Origin: Pseudomonas fluorescens
GTDB taxonomy: Bacteria > Pseudomonadota > Gammaproteobacteria > Pseudomonadales > Pseudomonadaceae
Assembly: GCF_000968015.1 (NCBI RefSeq)
Contig: NZ_LACH01000049.1
Span: 1 to 64,000, forward strand
Direction: 5' to 3'
DNA length: 64,000 bases
The position numbers and the translations under genes are program-made. A model generated the notes under the pieces. That model ran no database searches, was not told the origin of the DNA, and saw nothing but the letters and a program-made list of their open reading frames with translations. Shown here piece after piece: positions 9,009 through 17,015 of the stretch. The stretch's first letter is position 1; each line of letters begins with the position of its first letter.

Positions 9009-9752
9009 ATGAGTCAGTCAAACGCAGTCAGCAAACAAAGCCAGCAACTGCACAAAGACGTGCAAGAGGCGTTCAAGTCGTTCCAGAGCGTCGCCCCAAC
9101 GGCCCTGAAAACCACCGACTACAGCAAGGTGCTGACGTCGACCCTGGCGGCCACCCAAAAGTCGGTCAAGATCCAGATCGCCGCCGCTGATCTGACCCTG
9201 CTCAAACAATCAGGCTACAAGCTGTGCTTCGCCAAAAAGGTCGGCAATGAAGCCTACAACGTGGTCTGGCAGTCCTATGTTCAGTATCTGAGCAACAGCA
9301 CGTTCAGCTGGACGCCCCAGTATCAGTTATTCGGCGCCAACTCTTTCCAGGCCAACGTGCAGGTTGATGTGTCGACCAACCTCGTCAATATCGGGCTGGG
9401 CCAACAGTCGATACTCGACAATGCCGGCCTGTTGGGTTCGGCGACGAGCGGTGGCCCCGACACCTCCATCACCCTGGTGAACAACTACGGTGCGATTCAC
9501 CCCGGCCTCAGCCAATTGTCCACGGGCATCGATGGCAAGCAGATCAGCACGCCCATCTACGTGGCCTCGGCACAAGTCGTCACCGGCCAGACCGTGCTAA
9601 CCCCCGTCGAGACCATTCTGGTGTGGTTCGAACAGAACGTGCAGACCAGCACCATGTTCAGCACCTCACGCTCGCAATCCATCGAAATCGACCTGACCTT
9701 CGATAACAGTGCGACCCGCCTCTACTCTGGCGGTAGCTGGACTGTCGTGTAA
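9009..9752 (+). CDS. uncharacterised beta-rich protein
   Basis: This 247-residue protein is not one I can assign. GGAAGAGGG just before ATG 9009 gives a confident start. The first 50 residues are polar, helical and Gln/Ser-rich without a signal peptide; the rest alternates polar and hydrophobic residues with many Ser, Thr, Asn, Gln and aromatic positions and only one cysteine (about residue 75), which reads as an all-beta fold. The short pattern VDVSTNLVNIGLGQQS and the final YSGGSWTVV are distinctive. It is monocistronic with its own terminator. Cytosolic lectin-like or pore-forming proteins look similar in composition, but this is speculation. Confidence 0.6.
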   Translation: MSQSNAVSKQSQQLHKDVQEAFKSFQSVAPTALKTTDYSKVLTSTLAATQKSVKIQIAAADLTLLKQSGYKLCFAKKVGNEAYNVVWQSYVQYLSNSTFSWTPQYQLFGANSFQANVQVDVSTNLVNIGLGQQSILDNAGLLGSATSGGPDTSITLVNNYGAIHPGLSQLSTGIDGKQISTPIYVASAQVVTGQTVLTPVETILVWFEQNVQTSTMFSTSRSQSIEIDLTFDNSATRLYSGGSWTVV

Positions 9753-9763
9753 CGTCAGCCTCC

Positions 9764-9787
9764 AGGGGCAACCTTGTGGTTGCCCCT
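9764..9787 (+). terminator. hairpin after the 247-residue gene
   Basis: A perfect 10-bp stem (AGGGGCAACC / GGTTGCCCCT) with a TTGT loop starts 12 bases after the stop codon. The tail (CTGTTCATC) is only weakly T-rich. It lies just before the end of the convergent regulator gene and could serve both. Confidence 0.6.
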
Positions 9788-9794
9788 CTGTTCA

Positions 9795-10649
9795 TCAATC
9801 GTCACTGCCACCCCGGGCGAAATAACCCGTCAACGACCGGCAGATGGATTCGGCCAGATCTTCCTGAGTGGCGATGCCATAGGGTTGATTGCGATCGAAC
9901 TGCTCTGACCAGCGAATGCGGCCCTGAGCGACATCAATCAAGCGTACCGAGGTCCGGACGCGGGCCGGCTCCACCCGCACGCTGCCCTCCAGCGAATAGC
10001 TGCCGCGCCTGGCCCGCTCCAGGTCTGGTGCTTTTACGCTGCTTCGTGGCACCTTCATCAACACATGGTTTGCAGGTGTTTGCATCTGTTCGAACGACTC
10101 GAACAGCCTGCAACTCAACTCTTCGCACAAGCCCTGGGTAAAGTCATCGCCATCATGGGTGATGCAGGTAAACGGCTGGAGCTGCAGGACAGGATGGCGA
10201 ATGGCGATGCCTTTGAGTCTGAGTCGCTGGTACGCCAGCCGATAACAACCGGCCGGCAGGCTCAGGCGCACCGGATCCTGCTGGCCAAACGTGGCGTAAT
10301 GACTGGCGAGCTTGCGCCGCAACCGGCCTACCTGAACCCGCACCACCGGATCATCGCCGGTGCTATAGACCGCCGGATCACGGCGAAACACCGCGATGCC
10401 GATGGCGTGCTCGGTAAGGGGGATGTCCGAAAACTGAAGGTCGTACTCGACCAGAAAGCGCAGCAGGCTGCCCATCCGCCGTGACTTGGCGAACAACGGG
10501 CTGGCCAATAACTGCGCGAGCACCCGCTCCACCTCTTCCCGAGCGAGAGGCTCGGGAACGATGTCCGCACTCGAGTTACCACTGTGCTTGGTCACAACTG
10601 CCTGCCTCCTTGCAGGTTGCCGCCTGTCGCCCGCCACCTCGATGGCCAT
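9795..10649 (-). CDS. winged-helix/FlgO-like (TolB N-terminal-like) regulator
   Basis: The protein is about 284 residues from ATG 10649; starts at 10733 and 10769 are possible and none has a good ribosome site. The first half has the pattern EVERVLAQLLASPLF...FRRDPAVYSTGDDPVVRVQVGRLRRKL, a winged-helix-like module usually found at the head of adenylate-cyclase-like or TPR regulators. The second half (FTQGLCEELSCRLFESF, SYSLEGSVRVEP, IRWSEQFDR) matches the FlgO/TolB-N-like domain that follows it in those proteins. No cyclase or TPR tail is present, so it is a short version. It is divergent from the GntR gene, with the GTATAC palindrome between them. Its targets are unknown. Confidence 0.65.
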   Translation of the reverse strand: MAIEVAGDRRQPARRQAVVTKHSGNSSADIVPEPLAREEVERVLAQLLASPLFAKSRRMGSLLRFLVEYDLQFSDIPLTEHAIGIAVFRRDPAVYSTGDDPVVRVQVGRLRRKLASHYATFGQQDPVRLSLPAGCYRLAYQRLRLKGIAIRHPVLQLQPFTCITHDGDDFTQGLCEELSCRLFESFEQMQTPANHVLMKVPRSSVKAPDLERARRGSYSLEGSVRVEPARVRTSVRLIDVAQGRIRWSEQFDRNQPYGIATQEDLAESICRSLTGYFARGGSDD

Positions 10650-10754
10650 GAACGACTCGAGCGCTGCCAGAACGTAGCGTAGCAGTTGCAATCGGATCGG
10701 GAAGATATTGCAGCGGCTGGAATTCCTGGCCATTGCCAAAGGAACACTCAGTGC

Positions 10755-10771
10755 AAATTCGTATACCATAT
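10755..10771. promoter_or_regulatory. GTATAC palindrome, candidate GntR/FCD operator
   Basis: Read on the minus strand this site is ATATGGTATACGAATTT. It differs at only two positions from the sites at 16127 and 22073. GTATAC-centred palindromes are typical operators of FCD-type GntR regulators. It lies about 30-45 bases upstream of the GntR start, consistent with autoregulation. Confidence 0.6.
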
Positions 10772-10799
10772 CTGCAATTCAATCCTAACGATCACGACC

Positions 10800-11471
10800 G
10801 TGGCCCTGACAAAACTCAACGCTCCCGACCTTGGCAATTCGCCTTCGACGTCGGAAATCATCACCCGTCATCTGCGTGACGCCATCGTCGCCGGGCATTT
10901 CGCCGAGGACGAGCCGATTCGCCAGGACGATATCGCCCGCCAGTTCAACGTCAGCAAGATTCCAGTGCGCGAAGCCCTCAAGCGCCTGGAGGCCGAAGGA
11001 CTGGTGATGTTCCAGCGCAATCGCGGGGCGATGGTCACCCGGGTTTCCGATGCGGAACTGGCGCAGATGTTCGAAGTGCGCATGCTGCTCGAAGACAAGG
11101 TGCTGCGCCTGGCCATTCCCAACATGACCGAAGAAACCTTCGCCCGTGCCGAACGCATCTGCCAGGAGTTCATCGGCGAAGATGACGTGGGTCGCTGGGC
11201 CGAACTCAACTGGGAACTGCACGCTTGCCTCTACGAACCGGCGCAACGACCGTTTCTGGTCGGCCTGATCCGCTCGGTCAACGACAAGCTGGAGCGCTAC
11301 CTGCGCATGCAAATGAGCCTGTCGGCCGGCAAGGAACGCGCCGATCACGAACACCGGGAAATCCTTGCGGCCTGCCGCGCCGGTGACGTGGACCTGGCGG
11401 TGAAGTTGCTCGACGAGCACATTGCCGGCGTCTGCAAGACCCTGTTCGAGCACCTGCCTCACAGCCACTGA
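10800..11471 (+). CDS. GntR family transcriptional regulator, FCD type
   Basis: This 223-residue regulator starts at GTG 10800. Residues about 17-80 form the GntR winged helix (RQDDIARQFNVSKIPVREALKRLEAEGLV), and residues about 90-215 form the all-helical FCD ligand domain with candidate metal residues in NWELHACLYE, ADHEHREIL and LLDEHIAG. It heads the hydroxyproline locus and faces the epimerase operon. Matching palindromes upstream of itself, the transporter operon and the deaminase make it the probable local repressor; the effector would be a hydroxyproline or a pyrroline carboxylate. That link is inference. Confidence 0.85.
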   Translation: MALTKLNAPDLGNSPSTSEIITRHLRDAIVAGHFAEDEPIRQDDIARQFNVSKIPVREALKRLEAEGLVMFQRNRGAMVTRVSDAELAQMFEVRMLLEDKVLRLAIPNMTEETFARAERICQEFIGEDDVGRWAELNWELHACLYEPAQRPFLVGLIRSVNDKLERYLRMQMSLSAGKERADHEHREILAACRAGDVDLAVKLLDEHIAGVCKTLFEHLPHSH

Positions 11472-11485
11472 CCCCTCGCCACACT

Positions 11486-11507
11486 GTGCCGATTTCGTCA
11501 TCGGCAC
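11486..11507 (+). terminator. hairpin after gntR
   Basis: An 8-bp stem (GTGCCGAT / ATCGGCAC) with a 6-base loop begins 15 bases after the gntR stop. There is no T-run, so it may be an attenuating or REP-like structure rather than a full terminator. Confidence 0.4.
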
Positions 11508-11585
11508 TGGATAAAACCATCAAGCCGGCAAGCCCTCGTACAGGCCACTCTTTTGTTCACTCATCTGAACGGGCGTGGCCAACTT

Positions 11586-12518
11586 ATGAAACGCATCACC
11601 GTGATCGACTCCCACACCGGCGGCGAACCGACCCGCCTGGTGACCTCCGGTTTTCCTGACCTGGGCAGCGGCAGCATGGCCGAACGTCGACAGCGGCTGG
11701 CCGAACAGCATGATCAATGGCGCGCTGCCTGCGTGCTGGAACCACGGGGCAGTGACGTGCTGGTCGGCGCCCTGCTCTGTGAGCCGGTGGACCCGAGCGC
11801 CTGTGCCGGCGTGATTTTTTTCAACAACAGCGGATACCTCGGCATGTGTGGCCATGGCACCATCGGCCTGGTGGCCTCACTCGCGCATCTGGGCAAGATC
11901 GGCCCTGGGGTGCACAGCATCGAAACCCCGGTGGGCACCGTGCAGGCAACGTTGCACGAAGACTATTCGGTGAGCGTGCGCAACGTGCCGGCTTACCGTT
12001 ACCGCAAAGCGCTGTCACTGCAGGTACCGGGGATCGGTCAAGTGACCGGCGATGTTGCCTGGGGTGGGAACTGGTTTTTCCTGATTGCCGACCATGGCCT
12101 GCGCGTTGCTGGCGATAACCTCGATGCGCTGACCGCCTACACCTACGCCGTGCAGCAGGCACTGGAGGCTCAGGGTATTCGCGGCGAAGACGGCGGGTTG
12201 ATCGACCATGTCGAGCTGTTCGCCGATGACGAGCAGGCCGACAGCCGCAACTTTGTCCTCTGCCCCGGCAAGGCCTACGACCGCTCTCCGTGTGGCACCG
12301 GCACCAGCGCCAAACTGGCGTGCCTGGCGGCCGACGACACATTGCAGCCGGGGCAGATCTGGCGTCAGGCCAGTGTCATCGGCAGCGAGTTCGAGGGTTC
12401 CTACGAACTTCAGGGCGAGCGCATTGTGCCGACCATTCGCGGCCGCGCCTTTATCAGCGCCGAAGCCAGCCTGATCATCGAGCAGGACGACCCGTTCGCC
12501 TGGGGCATTCGCCCGTGA
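11586..12518 (+). CDS. lhpA: 4-hydroxyproline 2-epimerase
   Basis: This 310-residue proline-racemase-fold enzyme interconverts trans-4-hydroxy-L-proline and cis-4-hydroxy-D-proline, the first step of bacterial hydroxyproline use. Both catalytic cysteines are present: Cys88 in MCGHGTIG and Cys236 in DRSPCGTGTS. The Cys/Cys pair and the length match Pseudomonas hydroxyproline epimerases rather than dehydratases. ATG 11586 (MKRITVIDSHTGGEPTR) is the family start. Its stop codon overlaps the GTG start of the next gene, so the four genes lhpA-B-F-E are one operon. The symbol follows P. aeruginosa usage. Confidence 0.88.
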   Translation: MKRITVIDSHTGGEPTRLVTSGFPDLGSGSMAERRQRLAEQHDQWRAACVLEPRGSDVLVGALLCEPVDPSACAGVIFFNNSGYLGMCGHGTIGLVASLAHLGKIGPGVHSIETPVGTVQATLHEDYSVSVRNVPAYRYRKALSLQVPGIGQVTGDVAWGGNWFFLIADHGLRVAGDNLDALTAYTYAVQQALEAQGIRGEDGGLIDHVELFADDEQADSRNFVLCPGKAYDRSPCGTGTSAKLACLAADDTLQPGQIWRQASVIGSEFEGSYELQGERIVPTIRGRAFISAEASLIIEQDDPFAWGIRP

Positions 12519-13630
12519 ACGAGGGCCGGGTGGGCGATGTGATCGTGATTGGCGCCGGCATCATCGGTGCCGCTTGTGCCCAGGCGTTGGCGGGGCGCGG
12601 CTTGCGTGTGCTGGTGCTGGACGCCGGCCTGCCCGGCGCTACAGCAGCGGGCATGGGCCACTTGCTGGTCCTCGACGACAACCCGGCCGAACTGGCCCTC
12701 AGTCAATATTCCCTGCAACGCTGGCGCGAACTGGCGCCGGCCCTGCCCGACGGCTGCGCCTACCGCCGCAACGGCACCCTCTGGCTGGCGGCCAATGCCG
12801 AAGAAATGGCCGTCGCCCACAGCAAATACCTGAACTTGCAGGCCCAAGGCGTGGCCTGCGAATTGATCTCCCGCAGTGCCTTGCACCAGCGCGAACCAGA
12901 ACTGCGCGAGGGCCTGGAAGGCGGATTACTGATCAATGGCGACGGCATTCTGTATGCGCCGGCGACGGCTAATTGGATGCTGGACACACCGAACATCAGC
13001 CAACGCCGGGCGCGGGTCAGCGAGGTCGATGGCAACCGCGTGCGACTCGACGACGGCCAGTGGCTGAGCGCCGATGCGGTGATTCTGGCCAACGGCATCC
13101 AGGCCAACGAGCTGTGCCCGGAATTACCAATCGAACCCAAGAAAGGCCACTTGCTGATCACCGACCGCTACCCCGGCAAAGTCACCCACACCTTGGTGGA
13201 GCTCGGATACGTCACCAGCGCCCACAACGCCAGCGGTCCATCGACGGCTTGCAACATTCAGCCCCGACCAACCGGGCAACTGTTCATCGGCGCGTCGCGA
13301 CAATTCGGCACCACTGACCCGCAGGTCGAGGGCTGGATGCTGGCGAAAATGCTCCGGCGTGCCGCCGACTACATGCCGGGTCTGGCTCAACTCAATGGCA
13401 TCCGCGCCTGGACCGGTTTTCGCGCGGCCAGCCCCGACGGCTTGCCCTTGGTGGGTCAGCACCCACAACGCAAAGGTTTATGGCTGGCGGTCGGTCACGA
13501 GGGCCTCGGCGTGACGACCGCCCCCGGCACCGCCGACCTGCTGGTCGCGCAGCTGTTCGACGAAACGCCGCCACTGGCCGCACAACCGTATCTGCCGCAA
13601 CGTTTTCTCGGAGAGCCCGTTTATGCCTGA
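12515..13630 (+). CDS. lhpB: D-hydroxyproline dehydrogenase, FAD subunit (DAO family)
   Basis: This 371-residue FAD oxidoreductase of the DAO/glycine-oxidase family has an N-terminal dinucleotide fold with the GAGIIGAACAQAL motif at about residues 12-24. It starts with GTG inside the epimerase stop (GTGA overlap). With the following [2Fe-2S] protein and second flavoprotein it forms the heteromeric cis-4-hydroxy-D-proline dehydrogenase known from Pseudomonas (LhpB-F-E), passing electrons to the respiratory chain and giving pyrroline-4-hydroxy-2-carboxylate. Assignment rests on gene order and family, both clear here. Confidence 0.82.
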   Translation: MNEGRVGDVIVIGAGIIGAACAQALAGRGLRVLVLDAGLPGATAAGMGHLLVLDDNPAELALSQYSLQRWRELAPALPDGCAYRRNGTLWLAANAEEMAVAHSKYLNLQAQGVACELISRSALHQREPELREGLEGGLLINGDGILYAPATANWMLDTPNISQRRARVSEVDGNRVRLDDGQWLSADAVILANGIQANELCPELPIEPKKGHLLITDRYPGKVTHTLVELGYVTSAHNASGPSTACNIQPRPTGQLFIGASRQFGTTDPQVEGWMLAKMLRRAADYMPGLAQLNGIRAWTGFRAASPDGLPLVGQHPQRKGLWLAVGHEGLGVTTAPGTADLLVAQLFDETPPLAAQPYLPQRFLGEPVYA

Positions 13631-13859
13631 ATTGATGCTGGACGGACGTGCCCTGCGGGTGGCCGAGGGCACCAGCGTCGCCGCGGCACTGGCGCTAAGC
13701 GGCGATGGCTGCACGCGCACCTCGGTCAGTGGCCAACGCCGCGCACCGCTGTGCGGCATGGGCATTTGCCAGGAATGCCGGGTGACCATCGATGGTCGAC
13801 GGCGTCTGGCCTGCCAGACGCTGTGCCGTGACGGCATGCACGTGGAGACTCAAGCATGA
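13623..13859 (+). CDS. lhpF: D-hydroxyproline dehydrogenase, [2Fe-2S] subunit
   Basis: This 78-residue ferredoxin-like protein has the cluster motif CGMGICQEC at about residues 44-52 followed by a further Cys in LACQT at about 64. It resembles the small SoxA/HcnA-type subunit of multi-component amino-acid dehydrogenases. It overlaps the 3' end of the FAD subunit by eight bases and the start of the next gene by four, which implies coupled translation and fixed stoichiometry. Confidence 0.82.
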   Translation: MPELMLDGRALRVAEGTSVAAALALSGDGCTRTSVSGQRRAPLCGMGICQECRVTIDGRRRLACQTLCRDGMHVETQA

Positions 13860-15112
13860 GCGAATACGCCGACCTGCTGATCATCGGTGCCGGGCCTGCC
13901 GGAATGGCCGCTGCGCTCGCTGCGGCGTCAAGCGGTGCGCGCATCGTCCTGCTCGATGACAACCCGCTGCCGGGCGGGCAAATCTGGCGTGACGGGCCTC
14001 AGGCCAAGCTGCCGAACCCGGCACGTCAGATGCGTGATCGGCTGGAGGCGTGCAGCAACATCCGTCGCCACTCCGGCACTCGGGTGATTGCCTGCGTCGG
14101 GCCGAAACAACTGCTGGTCGAAGACGCCGATCGAGGCTGGGTGATCGGCTACGACAAACTGATTCTGTGCACCGGCGCCCGCGAGTTGCTGCTGCCCTTC
14201 CCCGGCTGGACGCTGCCCGGCGTGACGGGCGCGGGTGGCCTCCAGGCATTGATCAAGGGCGGGCTGCGGGTGCAGGGCGAACGCGTTGTGATTGCCGGCA
14301 GCGGACCGTTATTGCTGGCCAGCGCCGCTACTGCAAAACACAACGGCGCCCGGGTACTGCGCATCGCCGAGCAAGCCCGCGCGCCCGCCGTCGCCGGTTT
14401 CGCCGCGCAACTGCCACGCTGGCCCAACAAGCTGATGCAGTCGCTCACGTTGATTGACCGCCACTACCGCACCGGGACTTATGTACTGGCCGCTCTGGGC
14501 AATGAGCGGCTGGAAGGTGTGCGCCTGCAACAGCAAGGAAAAATCGTCGAACTGGAATGTGATCGCCTGGCCTGTGGCTTCGGTCTGATTCCCAATACCC
14601 AACTCGGCCAGGCCCTCGGCTGCGAACTTGAAGATCAGGCAATCGCCGTCGATGCCTGGCAGGCCACTCGCCGCGCCGATCACTACGCGGCAGGTGAATG
14701 CACCGGTTTCGGTGGCAGTGAACTGGCGTTGGTCGAAGGCGCCATCGCCGGCCACGCCGCCGTCGGTGAACTTGATTCAGCCCAAGCATTGTGGCCGCGC
14801 CGTGCGCGCTGGCAGGGTTTTGCCAACGCGCTGAACAAGGCCTTCACCCTCGATCCGCAACTCAAGACGCTGGCACAACCCGACACCTTGGTGTGCCGTT
14901 GCGAAGACGTGCCTTACGGGTTACTTGCCGGGCACACTGACTGGCGCGAGACCAAACTGGCCAGCCGCTGCGGCATGGGCGCGTGCCAGGGCCGGGTGTG
15001 TGGCGGCGCGTTGCAGCACCTGTTCGGCTGGCAACCTTCGACACCACGGCCGCCGTTCAGTCCGGCACGGATCGAGACCTTGCTCTGCCTGGACGACACC
15101 CCGCCGGCCTGA
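13856..15112 (+). CDS. lhpE: D-hydroxyproline dehydrogenase, FAD/NAD-type subunit with BFD-like [2Fe-2S] end
   Basis: This 418-residue pyridine-nucleotide-disulfide-type flavoprotein has GAGPAGMAAALAAA at about residues 11-24, a second GxG near residue 145 (VIAGSGPLLL), and a C-terminal cysteine set CRCEDV ... CGMGACQGRVCG at about 348-385 typical of the BFD-like iron-sulfur domain. It is the large partner (SoxA/HcnB-like) of the dehydrogenase complex. The ATGA overlap with the upstream gene makes it the last cistron of lhpABFE. The inverted GCCGGC repeat just after the stop may mark the operon end. Confidence 0.82.
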   Translation: MSEYADLLIIGAGPAGMAAALAAASSGARIVLLDDNPLPGGQIWRDGPQAKLPNPARQMRDRLEACSNIRRHSGTRVIACVGPKQLLVEDADRGWVIGYDKLILCTGARELLLPFPGWTLPGVTGAGGLQALIKGGLRVQGERVVIAGSGPLLLASAATAKHNGARVLRIAEQARAPAVAGFAAQLPRWPNKLMQSLTLIDRHYRTGTYVLAALGNERLEGVRLQQQGKIVELECDRLACGFGLIPNTQLGQALGCELEDQAIAVDAWQATRRADHYAAGECTGFGGSELALVEGAIAGHAAVGELDSAQALWPRRARWQGFANALNKAFTLDPQLKTLAQPDTLVCRCEDVPYGLLAGHTDWRETKLASRCGMGACQGRVCGGALQHLFGWQPSTPRPPFSPARIETLLCLDDTPPA

Positions 15113-15186
15113 ATGCCGGCCCGGGGCTTTCGGGTCCGTCGCCGAGTCTTTATGATCCCGGGCATTGCCTCCAGACGCCCAGCGCC

Positions 15187-15936
15187 ATGTATGCCTCGCT
15201 CACTACCTTCAAACCCTGCGACCTGCCCACTCTGCTGAGCAGTCTGCAGCCGATCGCGGCGCTGCTCGATACCCTGTCGGACGTGGTGTTTTTCATCAAG
15301 GACAGCGAGGCCCGCTATGCCTTCGTCAACCAGACCCTGGCCCGGCGCTGCGGCTTCAAACACAGTGACGAGTTGCTCGGGCGCACCGCCGACATGGTCT
15401 TTCCCGAGCGCTTCGGCCCGCTGTACACCGAGCAGGATCGGCGGGTGCTGTCCACCGGCCGCGAACTGGCCGACCAACTCGAACTGCACCTGTATTACGG
15501 TAACCAACCGGTTTGGTGCCTGACCCACAAACTCGCGCTGCGCGACCTGCAAGGTCAGATCGTCGGCCTGGCCGGCATCTCCCGCGACCTGCAAACGCCA
15601 CAGTCGAGCCATCCGGCCTTTCAGAAACTCGCCGCAGTGGACGCGCATATCCGCAGCCATTTCGCCCGCCCTATCAGCCTTGCCGAACTGACCGCGATCG
15701 CCGGGTTTTCCGTGGCGCAACTGGAGCGCCATTGCAAACGGGTGTTCCAGCTCACCCCACGGCAGATGATTCACAAGGCGCGCCTGGAAGAAGGCTCTCG
15801 ACTGTTGCTGCACACCGACCTGCCCATTACCGAGATCGCCCTGCGCTGCGGTTACACCGACCACAGTGCCTTCAGCCGGCAGTTCCGCGCCTTGACCAGT
15901 CTGGCACCGAGTCAGTATCGCGAAAGCCGTCGCTGA
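15187..15936 (+). CDS. AraC family regulator with N-terminal PAS domain
   Basis: This 249-residue protein combines a PAS-like sensor (residues about 20-130, DTLSDVVFFIKDSEARYAFVN, ending GISRDL) with a C-terminal AraC double helix-turn-helix (residues about 145-248; SLAELTAIAGFSVAQLERHCKRVF and ITEIALRCGYTDHSAFSRQFR). No good ribosome site is visible before ATG 15187. Its position between the dehydrogenase operon and the transporter operon suggests activation of hydroxyproline genes, the role given to the AraC-type LhpR in P. aeruginosa; equivalence is inferred. Confidence 0.78.
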   Translation: MYASLTTFKPCDLPTLLSSLQPIAALLDTLSDVVFFIKDSEARYAFVNQTLARRCGFKHSDELLGRTADMVFPERFGPLYTEQDRRVLSTGRELADQLELHLYYGNQPVWCLTHKLALRDLQGQIVGLAGISRDLQTPQSSHPAFQKLAAVDAHIRSHFARPISLAELTAIAGFSVAQLERHCKRVFQLTPRQMIHKARLEEGSRLLLHTDLPITEIALRCGYTDHSAFSRQFRALTSLAPSQYRESRR

Positions 15937-16126
15937 ACCCGGGCGAGTGTTCCTTTAAGGGGCGCCCGGCGTTCCCACTGCTCCCTTCTGTAACACCACC
16001 TGATACAGCCCGCCGAGGCGTTCTTCTCCTACGCCCTATTCCTAAAATCTTGCAGGACGTTTAACTCAAGGCTTGGCGATAAATTCTCGCCTCTGTTCGG
16101 AAACAGGCACGCTCATTGCTAATCAC

Positions 16127-16156
16127 ATATCGTATACGAAATTCACAATACGATAT
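16127..16156. promoter_or_regulatory. GTATAC palindrome plus half site, candidate operator
   Basis: The sequence ATATCGTATACGAAATT at 16127-16143 is almost identical to the site at 22073, and a partial second copy (ATACGATAT, 16148-16156) follows about 14 bases further. It lies 31-60 bases upstream of the ABC transporter operon, where a repressor would block transcription. Confidence 0.65.
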
Positions 16157-16186
16157 CCAACAGCACTTTCCGACAACGAGGCCTCT

Positions 16187-17005
16187 ATGAAAAACCCCGC
16201 ATTTGCCGTAGCCCTCAGCGCTGTTCTCAGTACTTCCTTTATCGCCACCGCCCAGGCCGACAAGCTCGACGACATTATTGGTTCGGGCAAGCTGCGCTGC
16301 GCCGTGACCCTGGACTTCCCGCCCATGGGTTTTCGTGATGCAAGTAACAACCCGGCCGGTTTCGACGTGGACTACTGCCACGACCTGGCGAAGATCCTCG
16401 GGGTCGACGCCGAAGTGGTTGAAACGCCCTTCCCCGATCGAATTCCGGCGCTGGTCTCCGGGCGCGCCGACGTGATCGTTGCGTCCACGTCCGACACCCT
16501 CGAACGGGCCAAGACCGTCGGCCTCACCGTGCCGTACTTCGCCTTCCAGATGGTGGTGCTGACCCGCGACAACACCGGCATCAACAGCTTCGCCGATATC
16601 AAAGGCAAAGCCCTGGGCAACACCAGCGGCACCTATGAAGCCATCGCCCTGGAAAAAGACGTGAAGAACTGGGGCACCGGCACCTTCCGCGCGTATCAGT
16701 CGCAGAACGACACGCTGCTGGCGGTCGCCCAGGGTCACATCGACGCCACCGTGGTCACCAACACCGTGGCCGCCGCCACGATCAAGTCGGGCAAATACAA
16801 GAACCTGAAAATCGCCGGTAACGCGCCGTACACCATCGACTACGTGTCGCTGGGCGCCAAGCGCAACGAGTATGGCCTGCTCAACTACCTCAACCTGTTC
16901 GTCAATCAGCAGGTGCGCAGCGGCCGCTACAACGAGCTGTTCACCAAATGGGTCGGCACCGAGATTTCACCCACCGACCTGACTGTGCCCAAGGTCTATT
17001 ACTAA
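16187..17005 (+). CDS. ABC transporter periplasmic amino-acid-binding protein
   Basis: This 272-residue family 3 solute-binding protein has a clear signal peptide (MKNPAFAVALSAVLSTSFIATAQA, cleavage near residue 24). The mature start DKLDDIIGSGKLRCAVTLDFPPMGF and the GFDVDYCHDLAKILG segment are classic for polar amino-acid receptors. It is first in an operon with an aconitase X gene, two permeases and an ATPase, and follows a GTATAC operator. A hydroxyproline isomer is the likely ligand by context. Confidence 0.85.
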   Translation: MKNPAFAVALSAVLSTSFIATAQADKLDDIIGSGKLRCAVTLDFPPMGFRDASNNPAGFDVDYCHDLAKILGVDAEVVETPFPDRIPALVSGRADVIVASTSDTLERAKTVGLTVPYFAFQMVVLTRDNTGINSFADIKGKALGNTSGTYEAIALEKDVKNWGTGTFRAYQSQNDTLLAVAQGHIDATVVTNTVAAATIKSGKYKNLKIAGNAPYTIDYVSLGAKRNEYGLLNYLNLFVNQQVRSGRYNELFTKWVGTEISPTDLTVPKVYY

Positions 17006-17015
17006 GGTGTCCGGC

